A DNA stretch of 64,000 bases from Nitrospinota bacterium (GCA_016208975.1 JACQXA010000004.1:1427015-1491014); one strand, 5' to 3'. Positions 9,318-17,912 are shown, numbered from the stretch's first letter. Notes: generated from the letters alone by a model not told the origin. A program made the numbers and translations.

Positions 9318-9965
9318 ATGCAGTACTTTTTCCTTTCGCTGGCAGTAAGCTATCTTCTCGGCTCCGTTCCCACCGCCCTTGTCGCCGGGCGCATAATCGC
9401 CGGGGTGGACATAAGAAACCACGGCTCCGGCAACGCCGGGGCCACAAACATCTACCGCCTGTACGGGATGAAACCATACATCGCGGTGCTTTCGCTGGAC
9501 ATGCTGAAAGGTTTCGCGGCGGTCGCCTTTGTGGCGCCATTAGGCTACGGCTTCGTGTCGGACCAGCGGACGGCGCTTTACTGCGGCCTGATGGCCGTGG
9601 TGGGGCACATATGGACGGTGTTCGCGGGGTTCCGCGGCGGCAAAGGCGTGGCCACGGCGGGCGGTGTTTTTCTTGGGCTCAACTGGCCGGTTACGGTAAT
9701 CGCCCTGGGCGCCTATCTTGCTGTGACCCTTGCCACCAAATACGTTTCGCTGGGCTCCATGACGGCGGCGGTCCTTACCCCTGTCCTGCTTTTGATGGAC
9801 AAAATGATATTCGGCCACGACGTTCCCCTGGAGCTGGTGGGGGCGGGCGTGGCGCTGGCCTGTTTAATCGTTTACACCCACCGGGAGAACATTAAAAGGC
9901 TGATGAGGGGCGAGGAGAGGAAGACCGATTTCCTGGGGGGCTTGCGCCGCCCCGGGAAACCATGA
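9318..9965 (+). CDS. plsY: acyl-phosphate:glycerol-3-phosphate acyltransferase
   Basis: The 215-residue integral membrane protein matches PlsY. It has the N-terminal LGSVPTALV segment, the phosphate-binding GSGNAGATNIYR loop (about 36-47), the second loop GFRGGKGVATAGG and the third-loop region near VYTHRENIKRL. It transfers the acyl group from acyl phosphate to glycerol 3-phosphate, the first step of phospholipid synthesis. Its partner PlsX is encoded in this window at 45964-47136. It is the last gene of the kinase/cyclase run. Confidence 0.92.
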   Translation: MQYFFLSLAVSYLLGSVPTALVAGRIIAGVDIRNHGSGNAGATNIYRLYGMKPYIAVLSLDMLKGFAAVAFVAPLGYGFVSDQRTALYCGLMAVVGHIWTVFAGFRGGKGVATAGGVFLGLNWPVTVIALGAYLAVTLATKYVSLGSMTAAVLTPVLLLMDKMIFGHDVPLELVGAGVALACLIVYTHRENIKRLMRGEERKTDFLGGLRRPGKP

Positions 9966-9974
9966 CCATGCGGG

Positions 9975-10193
9975 TCAGCCTTTATGATGCTCCAGCTTGA
10001 AGGCCACTTCCACAATCACCTGCCATTCGACTATCTTGCCGGTTTCGTCTATCCTTCCCCTTTGCTCCAGCACCTGGAACCAGTTGAGGCCCCTTAAGGT
10101 CTCATGCGCCTCCATGATGGCGTTTTGGATGGCGTCTTCGTAGCTTGTGGTGGAAATGCTGGCCACCTTGATGACTTTAAAAGTTTTGTTCAT
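9975..10193 (-). CDS. dodecin-like flavin-binding protein
   Basis: The 72-residue protein (MNKTFKVIKVASISTTSYED...) has the dodecin pattern: a strand, one helix (AIQNAIMEAHETL) and then LNWFQVLEQRGRID, where the tryptophan stacks on the flavin in known dodecins. The family assembles into hollow 12-mers that store flavins. I chose the ATG at 10193 because GGGAGG sits about seven bases upstream. A longer frame begins at 10256 but adds 21 residues with no family match. The gene converges with plsY. Confidence 0.8.
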   Translation of the reverse strand: MNKTFKVIKVASISTTSYEDAIQNAIMEAHETLRGLNWFQVLEQRGRIDETGKIVEWQVIVEVAFKLEHHKG

Positions 10194-10311
10194 GATTTGC
10201 GCCTCCCGGATAATCTGATACCCATGTTTCAATTCCGTTTTTAGGTCGGATTCCACCGCTAGGCCTATTTTACCGTTATGCCGGTTGGCGTAGAAATGTT
10301 TTTACCGGGCC

Positions 10312-10353
10312 GCGCAAAAATAAAAATGCCCGGCGGCTGGTAGCCACCGGGCA
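10312..10353 (-). terminator. terminator of the minus-strand lipoprotein gene
   Basis: Read on the minus strand, TGCCCGGTGGCT and AGCCGCCGGGCA form a tight hairpin (10327-10353) followed by TTTTTATTTTT. It lies 15 bases after the stop codon at 10368. Confidence 0.85.
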
Positions 10354-10367
10354 GACGGAACAGGTTG

Positions 10368-11099
10368 TTACTGAATAGCGGAAAGCCTCAGGTCGGAAAC
10401 CGTAAGCGTTCCGGCCAGCGAGTGATGATACGAAGGGAACGCGCCGTTGCCCACGTTGATGTAACTGGCCCCGGAGTAGTCCCCGTTGGTGGTCAGGCCG
10501 CCATAGGTGTAAACGGGCGCGCCGGTATCGGCATCGGTGATAACCATGGAAACCACGCCGCCGCCCCAAGTCACTTCAAACTGGTAAGTGGTAGCCGCAT
10601 TCCATGATATGGCCGTCACCCTGTCCTGGTTCTCGCAGAAGTTGGAGCAGGTGCCGTCGAACCGCTGGGTGATAAGCCTCTCGTGGCTGGCGCCCTCGCT
10701 CCACATGACATACTGGAAGTTGCCCTCGCGCCCGTTTGGCGTAACCATCATGCCGAAAATTATCCACCATTCGGCCCCGGGAAGAAGGTTGTCGGCGATG
10801 CCTTTGGCCTTAAAGGAAATGCGCCCTTTGGCCCATGACACTGTGTTATTGAGCTGGAAACTGTAATACTGGCCGCCGGTGTAGTTGTAGGGGCCGCAGT
10901 CGTATGTGGTGTAAAGCACGGTTCCGGAAGCGGTATGCTCGGGTACGCACACAGACTCGGCTACGGGTTCAGTGGCGGTCTCGGTGGATGCCTGGGAGTC
11001 GGTAGATTCGGGAACACTGGAGCTGGAAGAAGAACATCCGGCTGTAACGCCGACGAACAGCAGGGCGGTAAAAAGCCCCAGGATTTTCCTTAACGTCAT
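10368..11099 (-). CDS. lipoprotein sharing its C-terminal domain with the FN3 lipoprotein
   Basis: The product is about 243 aa: a signal peptide with lipobox TAGC, a Ser/Thr/Glu-rich linker of about 30 residues, and a C-terminal domain of about 190 residues. That domain aligns along its length with the last part of the protein encoded at 1667-2905. Shared features include DCGPY, the segment EGNFQ, ITQRFDGTCSNFCE and a final GNGAF...LTVSDLRLS. The conserved cysteines suggest disulphides in an exported domain. I used the ATG at 11099; another at 11114 has no ribosome site. No function can be named. Confidence 0.7.
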   Translation of the reverse strand: MTLRKILGLFTALLFVGVTAGCSSSSSSVPESTDSQASTETATEPVAESVCVPEHTASGTVLYTTYDCGPYNYTGGQYYSFQLNNTVSWAKGRISFKAKGIADNLLPGAEWWIIFGMMVTPNGREGNFQYVMWSEGASHERLITQRFDGTCSNFCENQDRVTAISWNAATTYQFEVTWGGGVVSMVITDADTGAPVYTYGGLTTNGDYSGASYINVGNGAFPSYHHSLAGTLTVSDLRLSAIQ

Positions 11100-11335
11100 T
11101 TCTTGCCCATCCAAAAATTATGTGAAATTGAGAGTTCTGATCCTCGCGCCTATACCGGCAGGCCACAGGCGCGCTTATACCGCTTATAAAGGGTTCCAAT
11201 AAATTTAATGAATTTTTGGTTAAAGGCCAAGAAAAAAATTCACCATCAGCGGCCATTGATGGATAATTAACACTTTAGCGCGTCCGCCGGGCGCGCCGGG
11301 AAACGCATGTTTTCAGTAAATAAGGGGCTTTCTTC

Positions 11336-12424
11336 ATGGCCAGAAAACACCACAAGCGCAGGGCAAAGAAATCCGGCATGCCGCCGGGCACCCTCCTTGC
11401 GGCTGAAGAGTTTGTGGAGGAGACCCCTCAAGCCGAATTTGAAGCTTCCAGGATAACCATCCTCGAATACGACGAGAAATATTTCCATGCCGAGCAGACC
11501 TATTCCGTGGATGTCCTGCCCAGGTTCAGAGACAGCGCCACCATCACCTGGATCAATATGGACGCCATCAGCGACGCGAGGACACTGGAGCGCATCGGGG
11601 CGGTGTTCAACCTGCATCCTCTGACACTGGAGGACATCCAGAGCCTGGACCAGCGCCCGAAAATGGACGATTACGACGATTACCTGTACCTGGACCTGAA
11701 GATCCTGGGTTACGACACCGAGAGGAACGAGATAACATCCGAAGCCTTCAGCCTTGCCCTGGGCCCCACCTGGGTGCTGACTTTCCACGAGCGGGAGAGT
11801 GGCGCGCTCAACGCCATACGCGACAGGATACGCGCCAGCGGCGGCAGGATAAGGAAAATGGGGGCGGACTACCTGGCCTACTGCCTGATGGACGCCATTG
11901 TGGACCAATACTTCCTGGTGCTCGAAAAGCTGGACGAACGTATAGAGATACTGCAGGACGAGGTGATGAGCAACCCCACTTCAGCGTACCTGAGGGAGTT
12001 AAACTCGCTGAAACAGGAGATAATCCTTCTAAGAAAATCCGTGTGGCCCTTGCGGGACGTGATAGTAAAGATGGAGCGGAGCGATTCGGGCCTGATAAAA
12101 GAGGCCACAACCCTCTATCTGCGCGACATATACGACCACACAGTGCACATAATAGACACCATAGAAACCCTTCGGGACCTTATTTCGGGCATGCTGGACG
12201 TCTATCTTTCCAGCTCCAACAACCGCCTCAACGAAGTGATCAAATTCCTGACCATCATATCCACCATATTCATACCCCTAACGTTCCTTGCGGGCGTGTA
12301 CGGGATGAATTTCCACCATTTCCCGGAATTAAACTGGGAGCACGGCTATCTCTATTTCTGGATCATCAACCTGGGCATAGCCGGGGGGATGCTGTATTAC
12401 TTCAAGCGGAAAGGCTGGTTGTGA
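11336..12424 (+). CDS. corA: CorA-type magnesium/cobalt transporter
   Basis: The 362-residue protein has a large cytoplasmic N-terminal domain (for example NLHPLTLEDIQSLDQRPKMD), a long helix region and two C-terminal membrane helices. The signature GMNF ends the first helix, in FLAGVYGMNFHHFPELNW. This layout is that of the CorA pentamer, which admits Mg2+ (and Co2+ or Ni2+) across the inner membrane. The start region is basic (MARKHHKRRAKKSG). The 220 bases upstream hold no recognisable Mg-sensing leader. Confidence 0.92.
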   Translation: MARKHHKRRAKKSGMPPGTLLAAEEFVEETPQAEFEASRITILEYDEKYFHAEQTYSVDVLPRFRDSATITWINMDAISDARTLERIGAVFNLHPLTLEDIQSLDQRPKMDDYDDYLYLDLKILGYDTERNEITSEAFSLALGPTWVLTFHERESGALNAIRDRIRASGGRIRKMGADYLAYCLMDAIVDQYFLVLEKLDERIEILQDEVMSNPTSAYLRELNSLKQEIILLRKSVWPLRDVIVKMERSDSGLIKEATTLYLRDIYDHTVHIIDTIETLRDLISGMLDVYLSSSNNRLNEVIKFLTIISTIFIPLTFLAGVYGMNFHHFPELNWEHGYLYFWIINLGIAGGMLYYFKRKGWL

Positions 12425-12489
12425 TCCCGCGCCCGTCCGGAACGCCAGTTGTGGCATAATACCGCTTCTTTGTATTTTAAAGGATTGCG

Positions 12490-13422
12490 ATGACCGGCGG
12501 AATATGGCCCTGGATAGCTTTTAACGTATTCGTGCTGGCCATGCTGGCGCTGGACCTGGGGCTGTTGAACAAAAAGGCCCACGAAATAACCATAAGGGAA
12601 TCCCTTATGTCCAGCGCGGGGTGGATAAGCCTGGCCCTTCTGTTCGGCGCGGGGCTTTACTTCTTCCGGGGTCAGGAAGACGCGGTGAACTTCATCACCG
12701 GATACCTCATCGAAAAATCGCTGAGCGTGGACAACCTGTTCGTGCTCCTGCTCATATTCTCCTATTTCCAGGTTCCGGGTATTTACCAGCACCGGGTCCT
12801 TTTCTGGGGGATACTCGGGGCCATCGTGCTTCGCCTTACCTTTATCATTGTGGGCGTGGCGCTCATCAAGATGTTCCACTGGATAATATATATTTTCGGC
12901 GCGTTCCTCATATATTCCGGCGTAAAAATGGCGTTGCACCAGGAGTCGGAAATAGAACCGGAGAAGAACCCCATCCTCAGGCTGTTCCGTAAGGTCATGC
13001 CCATAGCCCCCGGTTTTGAAACCGGCCGGTTCTTCCTGACAAAAGACGGCGTCCGCCACGCCACGCCGCTTTTCGTGGCTCTGTTGCTCATCGAAACGTC
13101 GGACGTAATATTCGCGCTGGACTCCATCCCGGCCATCTTCGCCGTAACGCTGGATCCGTTCATTGTTTACACCTCCAACATTTTTGCCATCCTGGGCCTG
13201 CGGTCGCTTTATTTTGCGCTGGCGGGGCTTATGAAGCTGTTCCATTACCTGCATTACGGCCTGTCAGCGATCCTGGTGTTCCTGGGGCTTAAAATGATCG
13301 GGGAAAGTTTCCTGCATATTCCGGTGCTGGCGGCTTTAGGGGTTATCGCTTTGGTGCTTACCGCGTCCATCACGGCTTCGCTTATGTTTCCCGCGAAAAA
13401 CGGCGGGGAAGAGGGGAAATAA
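12490..13422 (+). CDS. TerC/Alx-family integral membrane protein
   Basis: The 310-residue protein has about nine hydrophobic segments and the TerC family motifs, notably EKSLSVDNLFVLLLIFSYF near residue 75 and LLIETSDVIFALDSIPAIF near 200, each with conserved acidic residues inside the membrane. Relatives (Alx, TerC, YkoY) are linked to manganese export and tellurite resistance. It follows corA by 65 bases on the same strand, so the two may form a divalent-metal pair. The upstream gap is too short for the manganese riboswitch that precedes some family members, and I see none. Confidence 0.85.
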   Translation: MTGGIWPWIAFNVFVLAMLALDLGLLNKKAHEITIRESLMSSAGWISLALLFGAGLYFFRGQEDAVNFITGYLIEKSLSVDNLFVLLLIFSYFQVPGIYQHRVLFWGILGAIVLRLTFIIVGVALIKMFHWIIYIFGAFLIYSGVKMALHQESEIEPEKNPILRLFRKVMPIAPGFETGRFFLTKDGVRHATPLFVALLLIETSDVIFALDSIPAIFAVTLDPFIVYTSNIFAILGLRSLYFALAGLMKLFHYLHYGLSAILVFLGLKMIGESFLHIPVLAALGVIALVLTASITASLMFPAKNGGEEGK

Positions 13423-13519
13423 CACCGATCCCGCATTCCCTGTATAATCTTGCCTCAAGATAGGCGAGATGCGGCCCCTCGCATTGGGCCGCGGGATAGT
13501 CATTTTCAAGCGAGGCTGT

Positions 13520-14347
13520 ATGAAAGAAGACCCAATTGTTAAACCCCTCCTGCAAAACCGTCACTTAAAGCGTCTTAAAGAGACCGTCAAACCCCTGCGC
13601 GACGGCATTACGAACCATCCTGTGTATTCGGCGGTGAAAACCATCGAAGACCTGAAAACGTTCATGGCCTGCCATGTGTTCGCCGTGTACGATTTCATGT
13701 GCCTGTTAAAGGCCCTGCAAAGCTCCCTTACCTGCGTGAGCGTCCCCTGGGTTCCCAAGAGCGAAAAACTGATCCGGCGGTTCATCAACCATATGGTGCT
13801 CGAAGAGGAGACCGATGAGGACGCCCGGGGCGGTTACGCGAGCCACCTGGAGCTTTATATCTCCGCCATGGAGCAGTGCGGAGCCGATACTGACCCCATA
13901 AACAGTTTTCTGGACATGGTTGGGCGGGGCGTTCCGCTGATGGATGCGCTGGACAAATGCGGCGCTCCGGAGCCATCCCGCCAGTTCGTTTCCACAACAT
14001 GGAAAATAATAGAGACCGGCGAGACCCACAGGATAGCCGCCGCGTTCACTTTCGGCAGGGAAGACCCTATCCCGGACATGTTCCGTTCGCTCATCAAGGA
14101 GCTTCGCGCCAAGTTCCCTGGCAGGCTGGACATATTCGAGTTCTATCTGGAACGGCACATCCACCTGGACGAGGATTTCCACAATCCAATGGCAAGCCTT
14201 CTGGTGACACGGCTTTGCATCGAGGATCCGGTGAAATGGAACGAGGCGGCCCAAACCGCCGAGACCGCCATCATGGCCCGGAAAGCCTTGTGGGACGGAG
14301 CAAGGGGGCTTATAGAAGAGAACGCCGCCGCTACCGCAGGGAAATAG
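13520..14347 (+). CDS. DUF3050-type haem-oxygenase-like protein
   Basis: The 275-residue, mostly helical protein matches the DUF3050 family, which has a haem-oxygenase-like fold. Histidine and acidic residues are spaced through the helices (CHVFAVYDFM, HMVLEEETDEDA, SHLELYISAM, ERHIHLDEDFHNPM), as expected for a non-haem di-iron site. This reading as a di-iron oxidase is inference from the fold and residues. The ATG at 13520 is favoured because CGAGG lies just upstream; a longer frame opens at 13469 without family-like sequence. A TATAAT hexamer near 13442 could be its promoter. Confidence 0.7.
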   Translation: MKEDPIVKPLLQNRHLKRLKETVKPLRDGITNHPVYSAVKTIEDLKTFMACHVFAVYDFMCLLKALQSSLTCVSVPWVPKSEKLIRRFINHMVLEEETDEDARGGYASHLELYISAMEQCGADTDPINSFLDMVGRGVPLMDALDKCGAPEPSRQFVSTTWKIIETGETHRIAAAFTFGREDPIPDMFRSLIKELRAKFPGRLDIFEFYLERHIHLDEDFHNPMASLLVTRLCIEDPVKWNEAAQTAETAIMARKALWDGARGLIEENAAATAGK

Positions 14348-14364
14348 CCCGTGCTTAAGCCATA

Positions 14365-14515
14365 GGTAGTGTCTCAGTTTGAAAGTACAGGGGAGATTCT
14401 TCACTTACGCTCAGAATGACAATATAAAAGCCGTTGATAACATTGTCATCCTGAACGAAGCGCCTGCGAAGTGAAGGATCTGTCTGTTATTTGAGATTCA
14501 AACTGAGACACTACC
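14365..14515 (-). mobile_element. MITE-like palindromic element, copy 2
   Basis: This is the best-preserved copy: 151 bp with perfect 18-bp terminal inverted repeats, GGTAGTGTCTCAGTTTGA and its exact complement. It is flanked by the perfect 8-bp direct repeat AAGCCATA (14357-14364 and 14516-14523). The interior pairs AGATTCTTCACTTACGC with the GCGAAGTGAAGGATCT side. Orientation is opposite to copies 1 and 5. It lies between the DUF3050 gene and rnc. Confidence 0.9.
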
Positions 14516-14626
14516 AAGCCATACGGGCACTTGCTAGGGCTTGGCATTAGGCTTAAAATTCAGTTTGCCGCCGGAGTAGATCCATAACTCTGGCGGGAAT
14601 TTTTATTTTTCCATAAGAACAATTCA

Positions 14627-15385
14627 TTGGAAGACGAAAGAACCGTAAAGCTTAAAGAGCTGGCGACCAGCCTGGGGCTGGCCTTCAAGGATATTTCCCT
14701 GCTTAACAAAGCCCTTACCCACCGCTCTTACGCAAACGAACGGCAATTAAAATCCGTTAAGGACAACGAGCGGCTGGAATTTCTGGGGGACTCGGTTCTG
14801 GACCTGGTGGTGTCCCGCTATCTTTTCTTCCAGGGGCTCCACATGCGGGAAGGGGAGCTTTCGAGGATACGCTCCCAGATAGTGAATGAACAGTCGCTGG
14901 CGCGGTTCGCCCGGAGTATCCACCTGGGGGAATATCTTCTCCTGGGCAGGGGGGAAGAGGGCACCGGCGGGCGCGAGAAGAACTCCCTTTTGGCCAACGC
15001 CATGGAGGCGTTGATAGCCGCCATCTATCTGGACAGCTCCTTCGGCACGGCCTACCAGGCGGTTTTAAACCTTATCAAGGAAGAGCTGGACAAGGCGGCG
15101 GTGAGCCGGATGGAGACCGATTACAAGGGACTGCTTCAAAAACAGGCGAAGAACATGGGCGCCGCCGGGCTTCAATACAAGCTGGTGGAAGAGCAGGGCC
15201 CGGACCACGACAAACTGTTCAAGGTGCAGGTGTGGATGATGAACGAGCCTTTCGGGACAGGGGAGGGGCGCACAAAGAAAGAGGCGGAACAGGCCGCCGC
15301 CCAAGCCACCTGTGAAATGCTCGGCGCCAACAACCCCGGCCAGCCGCCGGTGGAAAATCCTGAGCCCGCCGATGAGCGTCATTAG
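14627..15385 (+). CDS. rnc: ribonuclease III
   Basis: The 252-residue enzyme has the RNase III signature NERLEFLGDSVLDL at 47-60, containing catalytic acidic residues, a second acidic site in ANAMEALIAAIYLD, and a C-terminal double-stranded RNA-binding domain (about 163-235; DYKGLLQKQAK to TKKEAEQAAAQATCEML). It cuts double-stranded RNA in rRNA processing and RNA turnover. The start is TTG at 14627; no good ribosome site is visible. Its end overlaps the queE start by 14 bases. Long palindromic transcripts such as the MITE copies would be natural substrates, but that is only a thought. Confidence 0.92.
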   Translation: MEDERTVKLKELATSLGLAFKDISLLNKALTHRSYANERQLKSVKDNERLEFLGDSVLDLVVSRYLFFQGLHMREGELSRIRSQIVNEQSLARFARSIHLGEYLLLGRGEEGTGGREKNSLLANAMEALIAAIYLDSSFGTAYQAVLNLIKEELDKAAVSRMETDYKGLLQKQAKNMGAAGLQYKLVEEQGPDHDKLFKVQVWMMNEPFGTGEGRTKKEAEQAAAQATCEMLGANNPGQPPVENPEPADERH

Positions 15386-16019
15386 AGTTTCCGAGATCTT
15401 TCTCTCCATCCAGGGGGAATCCACCCATGCGGGCAGGCCCTGCGTTTTCATACGGCTGGCCGGTTGCAACCTGGATTGCGCCTATTGCGACACCGGTTAC
15501 GCCGCCAAAAGCGCCGGGGAGCCCATGGAAGTTTCCGCGGCGCTCGATAAGGCCCTGGCGCTCCGGGCGCCTCTGGTGGAGGTCACCGGGGGCGAGCCGC
15601 TTATACAGCCCGGCGCGGCGGAGCTAATTAAAGCCCTGCTGGACGCGGGGCTGGAAACGCTGGTGGAAACCAACGGGACGGTGGATTTAAGCCGGTTCGA
15701 CCGCCGCGCGAAATACATAGTGGACATTAAAACCCCCGGCTCCGGGTCCGCTGGCTCCTTTCATGAGGCAAACTATGGCATGCTCCGGCCCGGTGACGAG
15801 GTGAAATTTGTGGTGTCGTCGCGGGAGGATTTCCAATGGGCCGCGGCGCTTTGCCGGGAACGGGGAATACCGGATAAAGCCATAGTGCTATTCTCGCCGG
15901 TATGGGGCAAAACAGACTTTGCGGAGCTGGCCGATTGGTTGCTGGCTTCCGGGCTGAACGCGAGGATGAATCTTCAGTTGCACAAGATAATCTGGGGCGG
16001 GGAAGCTAAAGGCGTTTAG
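15372..16019 (+). CDS. queE: 7-carboxy-7-deazaguanine synthase
   Basis: The 215-residue radical-SAM enzyme carries the cluster motif C32-x3-C36-x2-C39 (GCNLDCAYCDT) after the QueE-type start SEIFLSIQGEST. VTGGEPLIQP and KFVVSSRED also fit. It contracts the ring of 6-carboxytetrahydropterin to make 7-carboxy-7-deazaguanine for queuosine. The ATG at 15372 lies inside the last codons of rnc, so translation is probably coupled. The other queuosine genes are not in the window. Confidence 0.9.
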   Translation: MSVIRVSEIFLSIQGESTHAGRPCVFIRLAGCNLDCAYCDTGYAAKSAGEPMEVSAALDKALALRAPLVEVTGGEPLIQPGAAELIKALLDAGLETLVETNGTVDLSRFDRRAKYIVDIKTPGSGSAGSFHEANYGMLRPGDEVKFVVSSREDFQWAAALCRERGIPDKAIVLFSPVWGKTDFAELADWLLASGLNARMNLQLHKIIWGGEAKGV

Positions 16020-16023
16020 GACT

Positions 16024-16110
16024 TGGTGCCGAAGGGGGGATTCGAACCCCCACACCCTTGCGGACGCATGACCCTGAATCATGTGCGTCTACCAGTTCCG
16101 CCACTTCGGC
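16024..16110 (-). tRNA. tRNA-Leu (anticodon CAG)
   Basis: On the minus strand the acceptor arms are GCCGAAG and CTTCGGC followed by ACCA, so the 3' CCA is encoded. The D arm reads TGGCGGAACTGGTAGAC. The anticodon stem CATGA/TCATG encloses loop TTCAGGG, giving anticodon CAG, which reads CUG. The long variable arm (about GCGTCCGCAAGGGTGT) and the T arm GGGGGTTCGAATCCCCC fit a class II leucine tRNA. Confidence 0.95.
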
Positions 16111-16240
16111 AACAAACCTCAATTATATCCCGCCTGAACATAAAATCAACGTTTTTGCTAATTGGATTGTCATGCTACCGATTGCCGGGCGGGAAGCGTT
16201 TTCCTCAAGCATGCATCATATTGAAACAACATCCCGGGCG

Positions 16241-16391
16241 GGTAGTGTCCCAGTTTGAAAGTACAGGGGAGATTCTTCGCTTACGCTCAGAATGACAATA
16301 TAAAAGCCGTTGATAACATTGTCATCCTGAGTGAAGCGCAAGCGAAGTGAAGGATCTGTCTATTATTTGACATTCAAACTGGGACACCAGC
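16241..16391 (-). mobile_element. MITE-like palindromic element, copy 3
   Basis: The left end is GGTAGTGTCCCAGTTTGA and the interior is nearly identical to copy 2. The right end is decayed (GGGACACCAGC). A near-perfect direct repeat, CCCGGGCG at 16233-16240 against CCCGGGCC at 16392-16399, borders the element. It occupies part of the 510-base region between tRNA-Leu and the multihaem cytochrome gene. Confidence 0.85.
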
Positions 16392-16506
16392 CCCGGGCCA
16401 GTGGAAGTTGCGGCGGCGCCAAGGATAATGATAATTTAACCATTGGAAGTTTTTTGTTGTAACTGTTTTTAAAGGTGGCTTGTCCGCCGAACGCGAATAA
16501 GCTTTA

Positions 16507-16605
16507 ACGGCCGGCCGCGCCGGGGGAAGGCGTTTGGGCCGGGGCCGTTTTTTATGCGTTATCGGATCCGAACGGTTTTAAAGGCCGCTCCGGAAGCTGT
16601 TCCGG
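16507..16605 (+). promoter_or_regulatory. leader with terminator-like and ribosome-site-proximal hairpins before the cytochrome operon
   Basis: A GC-rich inverted repeat (arms ACGGCC and GGCCGT) is followed by TTTTTT at about 16547-16553. Then a perfect hairpin, CCGGAA-GCTG-TTCCGG (16590-16605), ends just before the ribosome site GGGGGAG of the cytochrome gene. Nothing on the plus strand is closer upstream than queE, 500 bases away. The first hairpin could end a distant transcript or act as an attenuator in a leader. I could not match it to a named riboswitch class. Confidence 0.4.
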
Positions 16606-16621
16606 CGGCGGTTGGGGGAGA

Positions 16622-17908
16622 ATGAGGACTTCTACCGCGGTTATCCTGGCGGTTACCATTGTGTCCGCCGTGGGGATGTTCACCGCCTTCGCGGGGGCTG
16701 GCCGCACACAGTTTCTCCCGGCTCCGCTGGCCTCGGCCCATGCCCGGTTCGGTTATGGATGCCCGCTATGCCACGAACCCTGGCGGGGGCCGACCCAGAC
16801 TATGTGCCTGAAATGCCATGCCCGGGGGCTTTATCAGGATTCGCACCCTTCCGGGAAACTGGCCAGTTCCGCTAAAGCCCAAACCCCCCCGGAACTTCGC
16901 GGATTAACCTGCATGGACTGTCACGGTGAGCATCGCCCCACAGCCCCCAAAGCCTATACCGGCCCCGACGGGCTTTGTGAAAAATGCCACGAGCCCGGCC
17001 AGATAAACCAGGATCACTCCCGGTTTTCCGGAGACTCCTGCGTAAATCCCGGTTGCCACACCTATCACTCCAGCATGAAGCCGGACAAGTTGGCGGAAAG
17101 CGGCAACGTTACCCTTAAGGCCATAACGGAAATTTGCCCCAAGCCCGCGCCCGCCAAACAATACGCCATCACGGCCGAAGAGGTGGTGAAGATGCGCTCC
17201 AGCCGGTTTTTCAAGGATAACCTTGTGGTGGCGGCGCAATACGAGATAAGCGCCCATTATGGCACCTCGGCCACTTGCGCCAAGTGCCATGCGGCCTACT
17301 TGGGAGTGGTGGACGAAAAACCGGAGATAACCGTATGCGCCCCCTGCCATGAAACCCAGGTGGACACTTATGTCACCGGCAGACATGGCGCGCCGGACAT
17401 GGCTGTTTCCCCGGTATTCAGTGATAGCGCACGGATGGGATGCGGCGCCTGTCACGACGCGCACAACCTGCGGCTGGAGAAGGCGGGTGGCGAGGCATGC
17501 CAAACCTGCCATAAGGAAACCCATGCGGCCAATTTCGAGAAGTCCGGCCACAACAGGTATTTAACCGACCCCGTGTTCGCTGAAAAAGCGCTAAAGGGTG
17601 TAAATTGCGCCGGTTGCCACATGCCAAGGCTCATGGAGCTTAACGGCCACACCGACCATAACGAGACCGTCTCCGCCTCGTCGAAAGAGCGGATGGCGCT
17701 GGATGTGTGCTCCCGGTGTCATGGCCTGGGGTTCTCGTTGCAAAGCCTGTACGACGCCGAGGTGGTAAAGTCCGCATTCACCTACAGGCCCCTGCTATCG
17801 GTGGAAGGGTTGACATACCTTTTCGAACTGGCGGAAAAGAGGCAAAATATAAATAGTATGGCTGGTGGCCCGCAAACGGCCCCGGTTGAAGTATCCGCTG
17901 GAAATTAA
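16622..17908 (+). CDS. membrane-anchored or periplasmic undecahaem cytochrome c
   Basis: The 428-residue protein begins with a signal or anchor helix (residues 5-26) and contains ten CxxCH haem motifs, from CPLCH at C47 to CSRCH at C363. There is also one expanded CX4CH motif (CVNPGCH, C140), so up to eleven c-type haems. Additional histidines, for example in YHSSMKPD and GHNRY, can serve as distal ligands. It has no recognisable catalytic motif of nitrite or hydroxylamine enzymes, so an electron-wire role is the safer reading. The start ATG has a clear GGGGGAG site. Two more redox genes follow at 4 bases and then with an 8-base overlap, which implies one operon and one electron-transfer complex. 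Confidence 0.88.
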   Translation: MRTSTAVILAVTIVSAVGMFTAFAGAGRTQFLPAPLASAHARFGYGCPLCHEPWRGPTQTMCLKCHARGLYQDSHPSGKLASSAKAQTPPELRGLTCMDCHGEHRPTAPKAYTGPDGLCEKCHEPGQINQDHSRFSGDSCVNPGCHTYHSSMKPDKLAESGNVTLKAITEICPKPAPAKQYAITAEEVVKMRSSRFFKDNLVVAAQYEISAHYGTSATCAKCHAAYLGVVDEKPEITVCAPCHETQVDTYVTGRHGAPDMAVSPVFSDSARMGCGACHDAHNLRLEKAGGEACQTCHKETHAANFEKSGHNRYLTDPVFAEKALKGVNCAGCHMPRLMELNGHTDHNETVSASSKERMALDVCSRCHGLGFSLQSLYDAEVVKSAFTYRPLLSVEGLTYLFELAEKRQNINSMAGGPQTAPVEVSAGN

Positions 17909-17912
17909 AACA

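Noticed and set aside
12425-12489. Manganese (yybP-ykoY) riboswitch before the TerC-like gene
   Set aside because: The gap is only 65 bases and shows none of the conserved structure.
12397-13254. Long minus-strand ORF opposite the TerC-like gene (285 codons)
   Set aside because: It is a shadow of the real plus-strand membrane protein. Its translation is rich in His, Gln and Gly with no domain pattern. The same holds for long antisense frames opposite the kinase, fabH and purL genes.
16400-16621. c-di-GMP (GEMM) riboswitch before the multihaem cytochrome
   Set aside because: Such riboswitches precede cytochrome genes in Geobacter, so I looked for the conserved GGCAAACC and GCAAAGCC-type blocks. 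They are not present.
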